A DNA stretch of 36,788 nt. Source: Propioniciclava sp. GTDB lineage: Bacteria; Actinomycetota; Actinomycetes; Propionibacteriales; Propionibacteriaceae. Each line of letters opens with the position of its first letter. The first letter of the stretch is position 1. The stretch is from the NCBI RefSeq assembly GCF_029977985.1, contig NZ_JARKOT010000014.1, positions 1-36,788 of the forward strand, written 5' to 3'. A model generated the notes under the pieces. It searched no databases, was not told where the DNA came from, and saw nothing but the letters and a program-made list of their open reading frames with translations. A program made the position numbers and the translations under genes. Shown piece by piece: positions 7,629 through 16,520 of the stretch.

Positions 7629-10520
7629 TCATGCGCACGCAGGCATGCTCACCGACGACCACGTCTCGGTGCCGCTCGGCCGGGCCACGGCGTCCACCGA
7701 CAAGGAACCTGCCGCCCGGGAGGCCTTGCCCCGCAGCAAAACGGTCTTCGTCTCGCCCGCCGCGAGGTTGACCCGCGCCTCGCCCGAGATCGAACTCAGC
7801 GTGACCTGCTGCCGCTCACCTGTGGGGTTGGTCACCACGACGGATGCCCTGGCGCCACAGGTGCTTGTCACGGAGACCACCCTCGGCCCCTGTTGCCGGT
7901 GTGGACGGACGTGGCCAACGGAACGGCGACGATCTTCTGGAACCGCGCGGTGCCGCCCTGGCTGACGAGCGACAGCCCCAGCGACTGCGGGTCGGGGAAG
8001 ATCTGGCTGGTGATGGCCCGGAACCCGTCCTCGGCGTACACCTCGACCGACGAGCGGTCGACGTACACCGTGAAGGTGTACGAGCCGTCGATGTTGACCA
8101 GGGGTGCGCCGTCGACGCTGGCGAAGCTCGTGCTGAACGAAACGTCACCCGAACGCGTGCGGTCCACGAAGACACGGTTGGTGGCCGTGTCGATCCCGCT
8201 CAGCGTGCCTTCGCCGGCCGTGGCCGAGTAGTCGGCGTCGGTGCGGACAGCGACCCCGGCGATGTCGGCGTCACCGGGTGCGACCGTCACCTCCAGCATG
8301 TAGGCATCGGAGGAGAACGGCAGCACAAGCGTGCTGTCGGTCACACGGATGTTGCCTCTCCGCACGGATCCCCGCTTGACTTGCAGGTCGTTGACCGAGC
8401 CGACGGGTGCCGATGCGATCTCGTACCCGCCCCCGAGCCGGTGAAGGGTGATCTCCCGCGGCAACGCCATCGCCGAACGCCAGGGCGACGTCGGGGTGAA
8501 GTTGGCGTAGTTCCAGTTGCTCATCCAGCCCTGCAGGATGTGCCGCCCGTCGGGGACGTTAGAGTAGGAGTCCGCCGCGTAGTAGTCGGGACCCCAGTCC
8601 AGCCAGTCGAAGCGCACGATGCGGCGCTGCTGCGGGGCGTCCGCGGCAACGATGTCGTCGACGAGGATGTGGCCCCACCCGAACCGGTTGTTGTCGATGA
8701 TGACGACCTGAGCCGATTGGCCGATCCACGCCGAGGTGTTCCACGCCGCCCAGTCGAGCGTCTCGGAGTTGCTGCCCGTCGCGGAGGCGACGACCTCGCC
8801 GCCGATCACCAGGTTCACCGTGGTCTCGGCCGAGCGCGGCTTCGCCGGCTCGTCCCCCATGACGACATGGTCCAGCGTGAGGTGCCCCCAGCCGCCGGTG
8901 GTCTCGTCGACCACCCTCAGTTGCGCGGAGCGACCCTGGAGGTCCGACACGTCCCACGAACGCCACTGGAGAGCGCCGTCGTCCGCGCCGGTCGCGGTGC
9001 GGACCACCTGGGGGTCGACGACCAACTGCACCTGCAGCGTCGTGTCCTTCTCGCGCCCACCGCCGATGAGGAAACTGATGTGGTCGCCGTCGATGGTGAA
9101 CGAGGGCGACGTGAGGGTGCCCACGTTGTCGTCACCCTTCGGGCCGCCGGCCCACGTGTTGATGCGGTAGTTGCCGATGGCGTAGTCGCCGCCGGAGTCG
9201 GACGGGCTGTTCGCAGCCTGCAGGTCGCCCGTGCCCGTCCAGCCGAAATCGGCCAGCGTCTGGCCCGGCGTCACCTCGAAGCCGTTCCACATCAAGGTGC
9301 CGGCCGGGGGCTCGTTGCCGAGTTGCGAACCCTCCACCCGCGGGTGGTTGCCGCCGCCGAACAGGACGTTGAGCCAGTCCGAGGTCACCGTGAACGGAGC
9401 AGAGGTCAGCGTGCCCACAGGCCAGTCGTTGCCGACGAAGCTGTTCACCAGCCGCTCGCCGCGATAACCGACGACCTGCTGCTGCCCCGGAATGGTCCCG
9501 GGGTACGGCCCGAGCCCGAACGGCCCGTCCGCGACGTTTCCGGCCTGGTTCGCCACGGTCCAGCCGGAGCCCGCCCAGGACGCGAACTCGAAGTCCTCGA
9601 GGACCGTGCCTGCCACCTGCTCGTCGTCGAGCGTCACAATGTTCTCGGCGGTGAAGGTGGTGCCGTCGAACTCACCCACGAAGTACTGGGCCCCCGAGCC
9701 GCCGGCGGGCGATCCCGGATTGAGGTTCACGATGAGCACCCATTTGGTCTCGCCGGTCTCCTTGACGGTCATGGGGATCAGGTCCGGAACCTCCCAGATG
9801 CCTCCGGTCGCGTTGGCCGGGCCGAAGGTGGACAGGTAGGTCCAGTCGATCAGGTTGTCGGAGCGGTAGAACACGACTTGGTACTGCGTCGCCTCGACGG
9901 CCACCATCACCCAGTAGCTCTCGCCCGTCTCCGGGTTGGTGTACCAACTGACCTTGGGATCGCGGAAGTTGGCCGAGTCACGGTTCAGCACCGGATTGCC
10001 TCGTACTTGGTCCACGTGTAGCCGCCGTCCAGCGAATAGGCGAGCGACTGCGCCTGGATCCCCGCCAGCGTCGGGTGGGCTGACGTGTACGCGCTCGTGT
10101 AGACCGCGACGATCGGCGGATTGCTCGTTGTCCCGAGGCCGGACGTGTTGCGCTCGTCCACGACGATGGCGCCCGAGAAGATGTCCTCGATGCTCTCGCC
10201 GGCGTCGTTGAACGTCTGCGCGATGGCGAGCGGTTGCTGGGTCCAGGTCAGGAGGTCGGGGCTCGTGGCGTGCCCCCAGGACATGTTCCCCACACGGAAC
10301 CCTGGGGGTTGTACTGGTAGTACAGGTGGTAGACGCCGTCGTGGAAGAACAAGCCGTTCGGGTCGTTCATCCAGTTCTCGGACGGCGTGTAGTGATAGTC
10401 GGGGCGGTACGGCTCTGCCCCCACGGTCACTTCGGCCTGTGCCGGTGCCGTGAGAGGTCCGAGTGTCAGGGCACCCGCGGTGAGCAGGACTCCCAGCAAT
10501 CGTCTGGTCTTGACGTGCAT
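7629..10520 (-). pseudogene. Secreted GH32 levanase/fructan hydrolase, broken by three frameshifts
   Basis: Three consecutive reading frames form one GH32 protein if single missing bases are restored near 10288-10291, 9999-10000 and 7884-7890. All three sites are short G/C runs. Restored length is about 964 codons. Residues 1-29 are a signal peptide. The nucleophile motif WMNDPNG is at about 50-56, NMSWGHA follows the first break, RDP is at about 187-189, and the acid/base Glu is in EVPDL at about 244 (ECP in many relatives). The propeller is interrupted at about 307-626 by beta-sandwich modules and resumes with WLDWGPDYYAADSY. A C-terminal sandwich ends the protein. The RBS AGAGGAAG precedes the ATG at 10520. 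Function if intact: fructose release from levan or inulin outside the cell. Pseudogene or assembly error; see findings. Confidence 0.85.
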
Positions 10521-10636
10521 GGCCTTGCTTCCTCTCGCTACAGATGGGCATGGACGCTCGGGTACCGGGCAGCCTACGCCGACTGCCTTGCCGTTAGGCG
10601 ATTCACTGGCGAAGTCGGGTTCCTCCGTGCGCAGGC

Positions 10637-11527
10637 TCAGCGCCCGCGCCACACCCAGGCGCCGTGCTCCACTGCAGCGGGGTCGAAGCGCCCCAGCAGC
10701 GTGGCGGCGGTGACGTGCTCGTCGGTCGTGCAGAGCCCGAGGGACGCGCCGAGCAGTGTCAGGACGCCGGCGGCGTCCAGACCCTGCCGGGCCAGGTCGG
10801 CGAGGGTGACGGCTCCGTCGCGCTTGGCCAGCCGCTGGCCCGCGGCGTTGACCACCAGCCCCATGTGGGCGTAGGCGGGCTCGACGCCCCCGAGGCGTCG
10901 GGCCAGCCACGCCTGCCGTGGTGAACTCGAGAGCAGGTCGTCGCCCCGGACCACCTGCGTTACGCCTTGGGCGAGGTCGTCGACGACGACAGCGAGGTTG
11001 TACGCCCAGGCGCCGTCGTTGCGGCGCACGACGAAGTCGTCCACGACGCCGGTCACCGGGCCGGCCCAGCGGTCGTGCACGGTGACGGACGCCCCGTCCG
11101 CCGCCACGCGGAGCGCCGGGGGACGCACCGGGCGCCGGGCCGCACGCTCGGCGTCCGACAAGCCGCGACACGTTCCCGGGTAGGGCCGATACCCGTCGTC
11201 GTGGGGCGCGGACGCCGCCTCGGCGATCTCGCGCCGCGTGCAGTAGCACTCGTAGGTCGGCAGGGCGGCGGCGGCCGCGGCGTAGGCGTCCAGCCGCTCG
11301 GACTGGACCATGACCGGGCCGTCGTGGTCGAGTCCGAGCGCGGCCAGGTCGGCGAGCTGGCCGGCAGCCACCTCGGGGGCGGCGGCGACGCGGGCGACGT
11401 CGAGATCCTCCACGCGCAGCACGAAGCCGCGACCAGCGTGCCGGGCCATGAGCCACGCGGCCAGGGCCGTGCGCAGATTGCCCACGTGCAGCGCCGACGT
11501 GGGGCTCGGAGCGAAGCGGCCGACCAT
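10637..11527 (-). CDS. gluQ: Glutamyl-Q tRNA(Asp) synthetase
   Basis: GluQ is a shortened paralogue of glutamyl-tRNA synthetase that lacks the anticodon-binding domain and loads glutamate onto queuosine at the wobble base of tRNA-Asp. The 296-residue length fits. The start [19 protein letters not shown] holds the HIGH-like motif. A zinc site is visible as CYC with downstream YPGTC. The adenylate motif appears as RLAKRDGA instead of KMSKS. The ATG at 11527 was chosen over an upstream GTG because the protein then begins with the conserved [16 protein letters not shown], six bases ahead of it, may be a -10 box for a leaderless mRNA. It is intact although its neighbours on both sides are frameshifted. 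Confidence 0.92.
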   Translation of the reverse strand: MVGRFAPSPTSALHVGNLRTALAAWLMARHAGRGFVLRVEDLDVARVAAAPEVAAGQLADLAALGLDHDGPVMVQSERLDAYAAAAAALPTYECYCTRREIAEAASAPHDDGYRPYPGTCRGLSDAERAARRPVRPPALRVAADGASVTVHDRWAGPVTGVVDDFVVRRNDGAWAYNLAVVVDDLAQGVTQVVRGDDLLSSSPRQAWLARRLGGVEPAYAHMGLVVNAAGQRLAKRDGAVTLADLARQGLDAAGVLTLLGASLGLCTTDEHVTAATLLGRFDPAAVEHGAWVWRGR

Positions 11528-11578
11528 GGCGTCATCTTGGCCGTCTCCGAGCTGGCCACCAAACCGGGCCTCCACGAG

Positions 11579-11613
11579 TAGTGTCGGCGATGGCCCCCAC
11601 CGATCGAAGGAGA
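11579..11613 (+). promoter_or_regulatory. Promoter and RBS of the LamG-like gene
   Basis: TAGTGT at 11579-11584 is a plausible -10 box, and GAAGGAGA at 11606-11613 is a strong ribosome binding site six bases before the GTG at 11620. It settles the start over the upstream in-frame GTG at 11581. The promoter diverges from gluQ. Confidence 0.5.
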
Positions 11614-11619
11614 TCGCCC

Positions 11620-12256
11620 GTGTTCACCCACGACCTCACATTCCTCCCCGACGGCTGCGCCATGAGGTCGGTCACCGCGCGGCCCGACGACGCGGCCGGC
11701 CGCCGTGCGCTGCGCGTCGAGCTGGACGACCGGGTCACGTTCGGCGGCCGTCCGGGCGTCGACTTCGTCGACCAGCCCACGTTCGTCCTCCTCCCGGTGC
11801 TCCTCACCGACGGGCTCATCGAGGTGGACGTCCTCGCGCGCCTCAACGGGAAGGGCCCGGACGATGCCCGGGGGTTCGCGGGGCTCGCCTTCCACATCCA
11901 AGACAGCGGAGACGCGTTCGAAGCCGTCTACCTCCGGGGCCCTGAACGGCATGCGTGTCCGGCCGCCCGAACCCCGCGACCAGCGGGCCATTCAGTACTT
12001 CGCCTACCCCGACTGGCCCTTCGGCAGGCTCCGGGAGGAGCGCCCCGGGGAGTTCGAGACGAGCGCCGACATCGGTCCTGACAGCTGGCACCGGCTGCGG
12101 GTCGAGGTGGAGGGCGGTCGCGTCCGCGCCGGGGTGGATGGTGTGGAGCGGCTGGCGCTCGACAGCCTCGCCCGCCCGGTCCACGGTCGCGTCGGACTCT
12201 TCGTCGACATCGGCACCGAGGCGTTCTTCAGCAACCTCCTGGTCGACGCGCGGTGA
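11620..12256 (+). pseudogene. Concanavalin A-like (LamG/DUF1080-like) protein with one frameshift
   Basis: The first frame runs from the GTG at 11620 through GLAFHIQDSGDAFEAVYLR; the matching continuation (NGMRVRPPEPRDQRAIQYFA to the stop at 12256) is in the next frame. One extra base (or two missing) in the GGGGCCC stretch at about 11935-11942 accounts for the break. The joined protein of about 212 residues has the beta-sandwich pattern of LamG/DUF1080 sugar-binding or laminarinase-like folds: IEVDVLARLNG, then a long middle part, then WHRLRVEVEGGRVRAGVDG, and a final strand FFSNLLVDA. No signal peptide is visible, so it would be cytoplasmic. Its substrate is unknown. It could be a true pseudogene or a sequencing error. 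Confidence 0.7.
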
Positions 12257-12378
12257 GCGCTGCGGGGTGGGGGTGCCGACGGGCGGCTTGGGCCTTCGGG
12301 AACCTCCCCGCCAGCGGGCGGCGGTCGGTTTGTCGCGTGTCGGCTCTCCAGGTCTACGGCGGACGCCGCCGCTCCCGG

Positions 12379-12384
12379 TAGCCT
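12379..12384 (+). promoter_or_regulatory. -10 box of leaderless pafBC transcript
   Basis: TAGCCT is followed by seven bases and then the GTG start of pafB. No Shine-Dalgarno is present, so a leaderless mRNA is likely. A short GC-rich hairpin (CGGCG/CGCCG) lies just upstream at about 12357-12370. The PafBC recognition pattern known from mycobacteria (TTGTCRGTG, 8 bases, TAnnnT) is not present here. Confidence 0.6.
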
Positions 12385-12391
12385 GAACGGC

Positions 12392-13327
12392 GTGTCAGCG
12401 CGCAAGTCCGAGCGGATCATGAACCTCACGATCTGCCTGCTCATGGCGCGCCGCTTCGTCGAGCGTGAGCACATTCGGGAGTTGGTGGAGGGCTATCACG
12501 ACCTCTCCCAGCAGGCGTTCGAGCGGACCTTCGAGCGCGACAAGGAGGAGTTGCGCGCCCTCGGCGTCCCCGTCGAGACCGGCAGCAACGACCCGCTGTT
12601 CCCCGACGAGGTCGGCTACCGCATTCGCCGCCGCGACTTCGAGCTGCCTCCCCTCGAGTTCGACACGGCCGAGTTGGCCGCCCTCGGTGTCGCCTCGGGC
12701 GTTTGGGACTCGGCCCGCCTCGCCGACAGCGCCACCACCGCCGTCGCCAAGCTGAGGGCGTCCGGACTGGATCCCGACGCCGGCCGCGTCGCCTCGTTCG
12801 CACCGAACGTCGGTGCGCACGAACCCGGCTTCGAGGCCCTCTGGCAGGCGACGCTCGAGCAGCGTCCGGTGGCCTTCCGCTACCGCGGGGTGGACCGCGT
12901 CGTCGAGCCCTGGCGGCTCACCTCGCGCAAGGGCGCGTGGTACCTGGTGGGATACGATCGTACTCGCCGGGAGGGGCGGTCGTTCAAGGTGTCGCGCATC
13001 GACGGAGAGACCCGGCCGAGCGGACGGCCCGGCACCGTCACCCGCCCGGACGCCGCGGTGGTGGCGGCCCACCTCCGCTCGCTCGACGCGCCGCGGCCCA
13101 CCGCGGCCATCGTCGCCGTGCGCGACGGAGCGGCCGGCGAGCTCGTCCGCTTCGCGACCCCCTCGGACGCCGCCGCCCCCGACGGCTTCTCGGCTTGGCG
13201 CGTCGAACTCGGTCAGGACGCGGCGGGGGACCTTGCCTGGTACGCGCCGGACGTGCTCGTGCTCGACCCCCCCGAACTGCTCGCCGCGGTCCGCCGCCAC
13301 CTCGAGGCGGTGGCGGCATGGGAATGA
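12392..13327 (+). CDS. pafB: WYL-domain transcription factor PafB
   Basis: PafB pairs with PafC to activate the LexA-independent DNA damage response of actinobacteria. It has an N-terminal winged helix-turn-helix (about residues 8-75, MNLTICLLMARRF), a linker, and a WYL domain containing the signature KGAWYLVGYDRTR at about residues 180-192. The length of 311 residues is normal. It ends in an ATGA overlap with pafC. In mycobacteria the pair follows pafA directly; here about 7.3 kb of other genes lie between. Start choice rests on the leaderless -10 spacing and on the conserved N-terminus. Confidence 0.93.
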   Translation: MSARKSERIMNLTICLLMARRFVEREHIRELVEGYHDLSQQAFERTFERDKEELRALGVPVETGSNDPLFPDEVGYRIRRRDFELPPLEFDTAELAALGVASGVWDSARLADSATTAVAKLRASGLDPDAGRVASFAPNVGAHEPGFEALWQATLEQRPVAFRYRGVDRVVEPWRLTSRKGAWYLVGYDRTRREGRSFKVSRIDGETRPSGRPGTVTRPDAAVVAAHLRSLDAPRPTAAIVAVRDGAAGELVRFATPSDAAAPDGFSAWRVELGQDAAGDLAWYAPDVLVLDPPELLAAVRRHLEAVAAWE

Positions 13328-14265
13328 CCAGCGCGTTGCAGGTGCCGCGGCTGCTCAGCCTCGTGCCGTACCTGCAGGCCCATCCGGACGCCGACCTCGC
13401 CGACACCGCCGCCACGTTCGGCGTCAGCACGCGCCAACTCGTCGCCGACCTCAACGTCCTCTGGTTCTGCGGTCTCCCGGGCGGCATGCCGGGGGACCTC
13501 ATCGAGGTCGACATGGACGCCCTGGAGAACGGGCGTATCCGTCTCACCAACGCCGACTACCTAGCGCGCCCGCTGCGCTTCACCATCGAGGAGGCCATGA
13601 GCCTCGTCGTGGCGTTGGGCGCGCTGGAGGAGATGGCCGACGCCGACCTCGCCGGTTCCGTCCGTTCGGCGCGCGCGAAGCTCGCGGGTCTCTTCGGCGG
13701 CGACGACCGGGTCGATGTCCGCGTCCAGGCGGGCGAGGAGGCGATCCGGACGCAGTTGGCCGACGCCATTGCGGCCGGCCGCGCCGTGCGGCTCACGTAC
13801 CACGGCGCGTCCCGCGGGACAGCGACCACGCCGCTCGTCGATCCCGCCCAGCTCGCGACGCGGGACGGCTACGGCTATCTCGTCGCGTGGGCGCACGAAC
13901 GCGATGCCTGGCGCACCTACCGGCTCGACCGGGTCGGCGCCGTCGACGTCACCGGCGACCCGGTCGGTGACCACGGCGAGGCGCCTGCGTTGGCGTCCGG
14001 CTGGCTCGACGAACGCCCGGACGCCGCCCTCGTCTCCCTCGACCTGCGCCCCGCGGGGCACTGGATCGTCGAGTACCACCCGACCGTGTCGACCGAGCCG
14101 CTCGACGGTGGACTGCTGCGCGTCCGGTTGCGCGTCGCCGACCCCGAGTGGTTCCGCCGGCTGCTGTTGCGGCTGGGCCCCGCCGTCGCGCGCGTCGACC
14201 CGCCCGAGGCGGCGGCGTCCGCCGGGGAAGCCGCTCGGGAGGCGCTGGGGTGGCCGGCTGGCTAG
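13324..14265 (+). CDS. pafC: WYL-domain transcription factor PafC
   Basis: Partner of PafB in the heterodimeric damage-response activator. The N-terminal HTH includes DTAATFGVSTRQLVADLNVLWFCGLPG, with the conserved tail GGMPGDLIEVD. The WYL-domain signature is degenerate (GYGYLVAWAHERDAWRTYRLDR). A C-terminal WCX-like region follows. I chose the ATG at 13324, which makes an ATGA overlap with the pafB stop and an N-terminus like known PafC proteins. The ATG at 13318, two codons earlier, is equally in frame. Length is 313 residues. Confidence 0.92.
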   Translation: MTSALQVPRLLSLVPYLQAHPDADLADTAATFGVSTRQLVADLNVLWFCGLPGGMPGDLIEVDMDALENGRIRLTNADYLARPLRFTIEEAMSLVVALGALEEMADADLAGSVRSARAKLAGLFGGDDRVDVRVQAGEEAIRTQLADAIAAGRAVRLTYHGASRGTATTPLVDPAQLATRDGYGYLVAWAHERDAWRTYRLDRVGAVDVTGDPVGDHGEAPALASGWLDERPDAALVSLDLRPAGHWIVEYHPTVSTEPLDGGLLRVRLRVADPEWFRRLLLRLGPAVARVDPPEAAASAGEAAREALGWPAG

Positions 14266-14275
14266 GGTGGGCTTC

Positions 14276-14530
14276 GTGCTGTGGATCTGGCTCATCGTGG
14301 GCACGGGAGTGGGCGGGGTCGTGATGGCGGCCCTCTTCGGCAGGTGGCTGTGGCGCAAGGCCGCGACCCTGCTCGGCGAGCTGGGTCGCCTTGCCGACCA
14401 GGCCTCCGCCGCCCTCGACCTGCTCGACCGCATCGAGTTCGACCCGGCCCCCGCCCCCCCCCGCGCGCAGGAATCGTCCGACGGTCACGGTAGTCTGGAG
14501 ATCGTCGTCGTCAGCAAGGAGCCATCATGA
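14276..14530 (+). CDS. Small single-span membrane protein between pafC and tatA
   Basis: An 84-residue protein with one N-terminal membrane segment (MLWIWLIVGTGVGGVVMAAL), a basic step (GRWLWRK), a short amphipathic helix with coiled-coil character (LLGELGRLADQASAALDLLD), and a Pro/Ala-rich acidic tail. It ends in an ATGA overlap with tatA, so the two are translationally coupled. The GTG at 14276 sits seven bases after TAGGGT (14263-14268), the same leaderless spacing seen at other starts here; the in-frame GTG at 14267 lies inside that box. The layout loosely resembles TatA/TatB (membrane anchor plus amphipathic helix) but lacks their FG motif. Function unknown. Confidence 0.75.
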   Translation: MLWIWLIVGTGVGGVVMAALFGRWLWRKAATLLGELGRLADQASAALDLLDRIEFDPAPAPPRAQESSDGHGSLEIVVVSKEPS

Positions 14531-14784
14531 CGCCACTGGCTTTCGGTCTTCCGCAGGGTTCGGAGATCGTCATCCTCCTCATCGTCGCCATCCTCATCTT
14601 CGGCGGCAGCAAGCTCGCCGGGCTGGGAAAGGGTGCCGGTCGTGCGATCCGCGAGTTCAAGGAGGAGACCAACTCGCTGCGCAGTGAGTCCTCCCGACCG
14701 GCCGATGAGGTGCACGACGCCGAGATCGTCGACAACCGCGCGGAAGACACGAGTCGCGTCGATCCGCACGCTGACAACCGGTAA
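14527..14784 (+). CDS. tatA: Sec-independent translocase subunit TatA
   Basis: TatA forms the pore-like oligomer of the twin-arginine export system for folded proteins. A short N-terminus leads into one membrane helix (SEIVILLIVAILIFGGSKL, about residues 12-30) with the FG hinge. An amphipathic helix (LGKGAGRAIREFKEE) and an acidic tail follow. At 85 residues it is the size of TatA rather than the longer TatB. tatC follows 12 bases later. A likely client in this window is the amidase at 32284-33219. Confidence 0.94.
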   Translation: MTPLAFGLPQGSEIVILLIVAILIFGGSKLAGLGKGAGRAIREFKEETNSLRSESSRPADEVHDAEIVDNRAEDTSRVDPHADNR

Positions 14785-14796
14785 CGCCCACCGCTC

Positions 14797-15627
14797 GTGG
14801 CCCGTCGCTTCAGTCTCGGGTGGCTGAAGCCCCCTGCAGTGCCCAAGGACGGGGTGATGTCCTTGGCCGACCACCTGCGGGAGCTTCGCTACCGCATGGT
14901 GCTCTCTTTGGTCGTCATCGGTGTCGGAATGATCGCGTGCGCGTTCTTCTACCAGCGCATCGTCGAGTTCCTCATGCAGCCCTATCTCGTGGCGCAGGCG
15001 CAACTCGCCATCTCCAACCCCGATTTGGAGATGACCGCAACGATCAACGACGTCACGCAGCCCTTCCTGTTCGCCCTGCAGGTGGTCGGGCTCGCCGGCC
15101 TCATCTTCACCAGCCCCCTGTGGATCTACCAGGTGTGGGCGTACATCGTGCCCGCGCTCGTCGCGCAGGAGAAGAAGTACGCCCTGGCGTTCATGGGGGC
15201 CGCGATCCCGCTGTTCCTCGCCGGCGTCGCGGCGGCCTACTGGGTGCTGCCGCAGGGCATCGTCGTCATGATGCAGTTCACGCCGATGGGAGTCGACATC
15301 ACCAACCTCATCGACATCAGCAACTTCTTGAGGTTGCTCATCGTCATGATGCTCGTGTTCGGCATCGGCTTCCTGACGCCGGTGTTCGTCGTGGCGCTCA
15401 ACCTGATCGGCATCCTGCCCGCGAGCGCCCTCAAGGCGTCGCGCTCCTACGTCATCTTCGGCTGTTTCGTGTTCGCCGCGGCCGCCACCCCCGGCGGCGA
15501 CCCGTTCTCCATGATCGTCCTCGGGCTCACGATGACCGTCCTCTTCCTCGGCTCCGAGTACCTCTGCCGCATCAACGACCGCCGTCGTGCCCGCAAGCAG
15601 GCGGCCGGCGAGATCGTCCCCGCATGA
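14797..15627 (+). CDS. tatC: Sec-independent translocase subunit TatC
   Basis: TatC is the six-helix membrane receptor that binds twin-arginine signal peptides. The cytoplasmic N-terminus holds the conserved SLADHLRELRYR. Six hydrophobic segments follow, with the family signatures VGLAGLIFTSPLWIYQVWA and a late FAAAATPGGDPFSM. At 276 residues it is full length. The GTG at 14797 starts the conserved MARRFSL. It overlaps the next gene by ATGA. The order pafB-pafC-tatA-tatC-helY matches the mycobacterial chromosome. Confidence 0.95.
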   Translation: MARRFSLGWLKPPAVPKDGVMSLADHLRELRYRMVLSLVVIGVGMIACAFFYQRIVEFLMQPYLVAQAQLAISNPDLEMTATINDVTQPFLFALQVVGLAGLIFTSPLWIYQVWAYIVPALVAQEKKYALAFMGAAIPLFLAGVAAAYWVLPQGIVVMMQFTPMGVDITNLIDISNFLRLLIVMMLVFGIGFLTPVFVVALNLIGILPASALKASRSYVIFGCFVFAAAATPGGDPFSMIVLGLTMTVLFLGSEYLCRINDRRRARKQAAGEIVPA

Positions 15628-16520
15628 CCCAACTGGCCGTCGTGGCCAACCCGGCCGCGGGCCACGGGCGTGGACGCCGCTTGCTCGCCTCGGTCCTGGC
15701 CCGGTTCGAGGAAGCCGGGGCCACCGTCACCGCTCACCTCCCTGTGCATGCCGAGGACGCCGCCCGTGCCTGCGCCCAAGCGGTCGCCGACGGCGTCGAC
15801 GGGCTCGTCGTGGTGGGAGGCGACGGCACCACGCACCTCGGCCTTAACGCCTGCGCCGGCTCCGGCGTGCCGCTGGGCATCGTGCCCGCGGGCACCGGCA
15901 ACGACTTCGTCCGTTCGGCGGGACTGCCGCCCCGCTGGTCCGACGCCGTCGACGCGATCCTCGCCGGTGCCACCCGCCCGGTCGACCTCATGGGCGTCAC
16001 GGACGCCGCCGGCGCGGCCTGCTGCGTCGGCTCCGTCGTGTCGACGGGCTTCGACGAGCGGGTGGCCCGCCGCGCCGACGCGTTGCCCCTCAACCTGGGC
16101 GCCCCCTCCTACGCGTGGGGGGTGGTCGCCGAACTGGCCCGCTTCCGGCCGCAGAGCTACCGGCTGACCACCGCCGACGGCGTCCGGGAACTCGACGCGA
16201 TCCTCGTGGCCGTCGCCAACGCCGGCATCTTCGGCGGCGGCATCCGGATCGCCCCCGGCTTCGATCTCGACGACGGCCTGCTCGACGTCACGATCGTGCA
16301 CCCGGTGCCGCGTCGCACCCTGCTGCGCCTGTTCCCGAGCCTGTTCACGGGTGGCTTCGTCACGCACCCGGCGATCGAGCGGTTCCGCGTCGCCTCGATC
16401 ACCGTCGACGGGCCGGACATGCTGGCCTCCGCCGACGGCGAGCCGCTTGGCCCCGTCCCGCTCGCCTGCACCGCCCGGCCGCGGGCGGTGCGCATCTTCG
16501 TGCCGCAGGAGGACCGATGA
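15624..16520 (+). CDS. Diacylglycerol kinase-family lipid kinase
   Basis: A 298-residue DAGK-catalytic-domain protein (YegS/DgkB type) that phosphorylates diacylglycerol or a related lipid with ATP. The nucleotide-binding motif GGDGTTHLGLN is at about 65-75, GTGNDFVRSAGLP follows, and IFGGGIRIAPGFDLDDGLLD and ADGEPLG mark the C-terminal half. It is translationally coupled to tatC and helY through 4-base overlaps. Sphingoid or undecaprenyl substrates cannot be excluded. Confidence 0.88.
   Translation: MTQLAVVANPAAGHGRGRRLLASVLARFEEAGATVTAHLPVHAEDAARACAQAVADGVDGLVVVGGDGTTHLGLNACAGSGVPLGIVPAGTGNDFVRSAGLPPRWSDAVDAILAGATRPVDLMGVTDAAGAACCVGSVVSTGFDERVARRADALPLNLGAPSYAWGVVAELARFRPQSYRLTTADGVRELDAILVAVANAGIFGGGIRIAPGFDLDDGLLDVTIVHPVPRRTLLRLFPSLFTGGFVTHPAIERFRVASITVDGPDMLASADGEPLGPVPLACTARPRAVRIFVPQEDR

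Noticed and set aside
10521-10636. Sugar-repressor operator upstream of the levanase
   Set aside because: I looked for a LacI-type palindrome in this 116-base gap and found none convincing.
12329-12384. Possible PafBC autoregulatory motif (TTGTCGCGTG) upstream of pafB
   Set aside because: The sequence differs from TTGTCRGTG and sits about 45 bases from the TAGCCT box instead of 17. No proper PafBC site was found before phr either.
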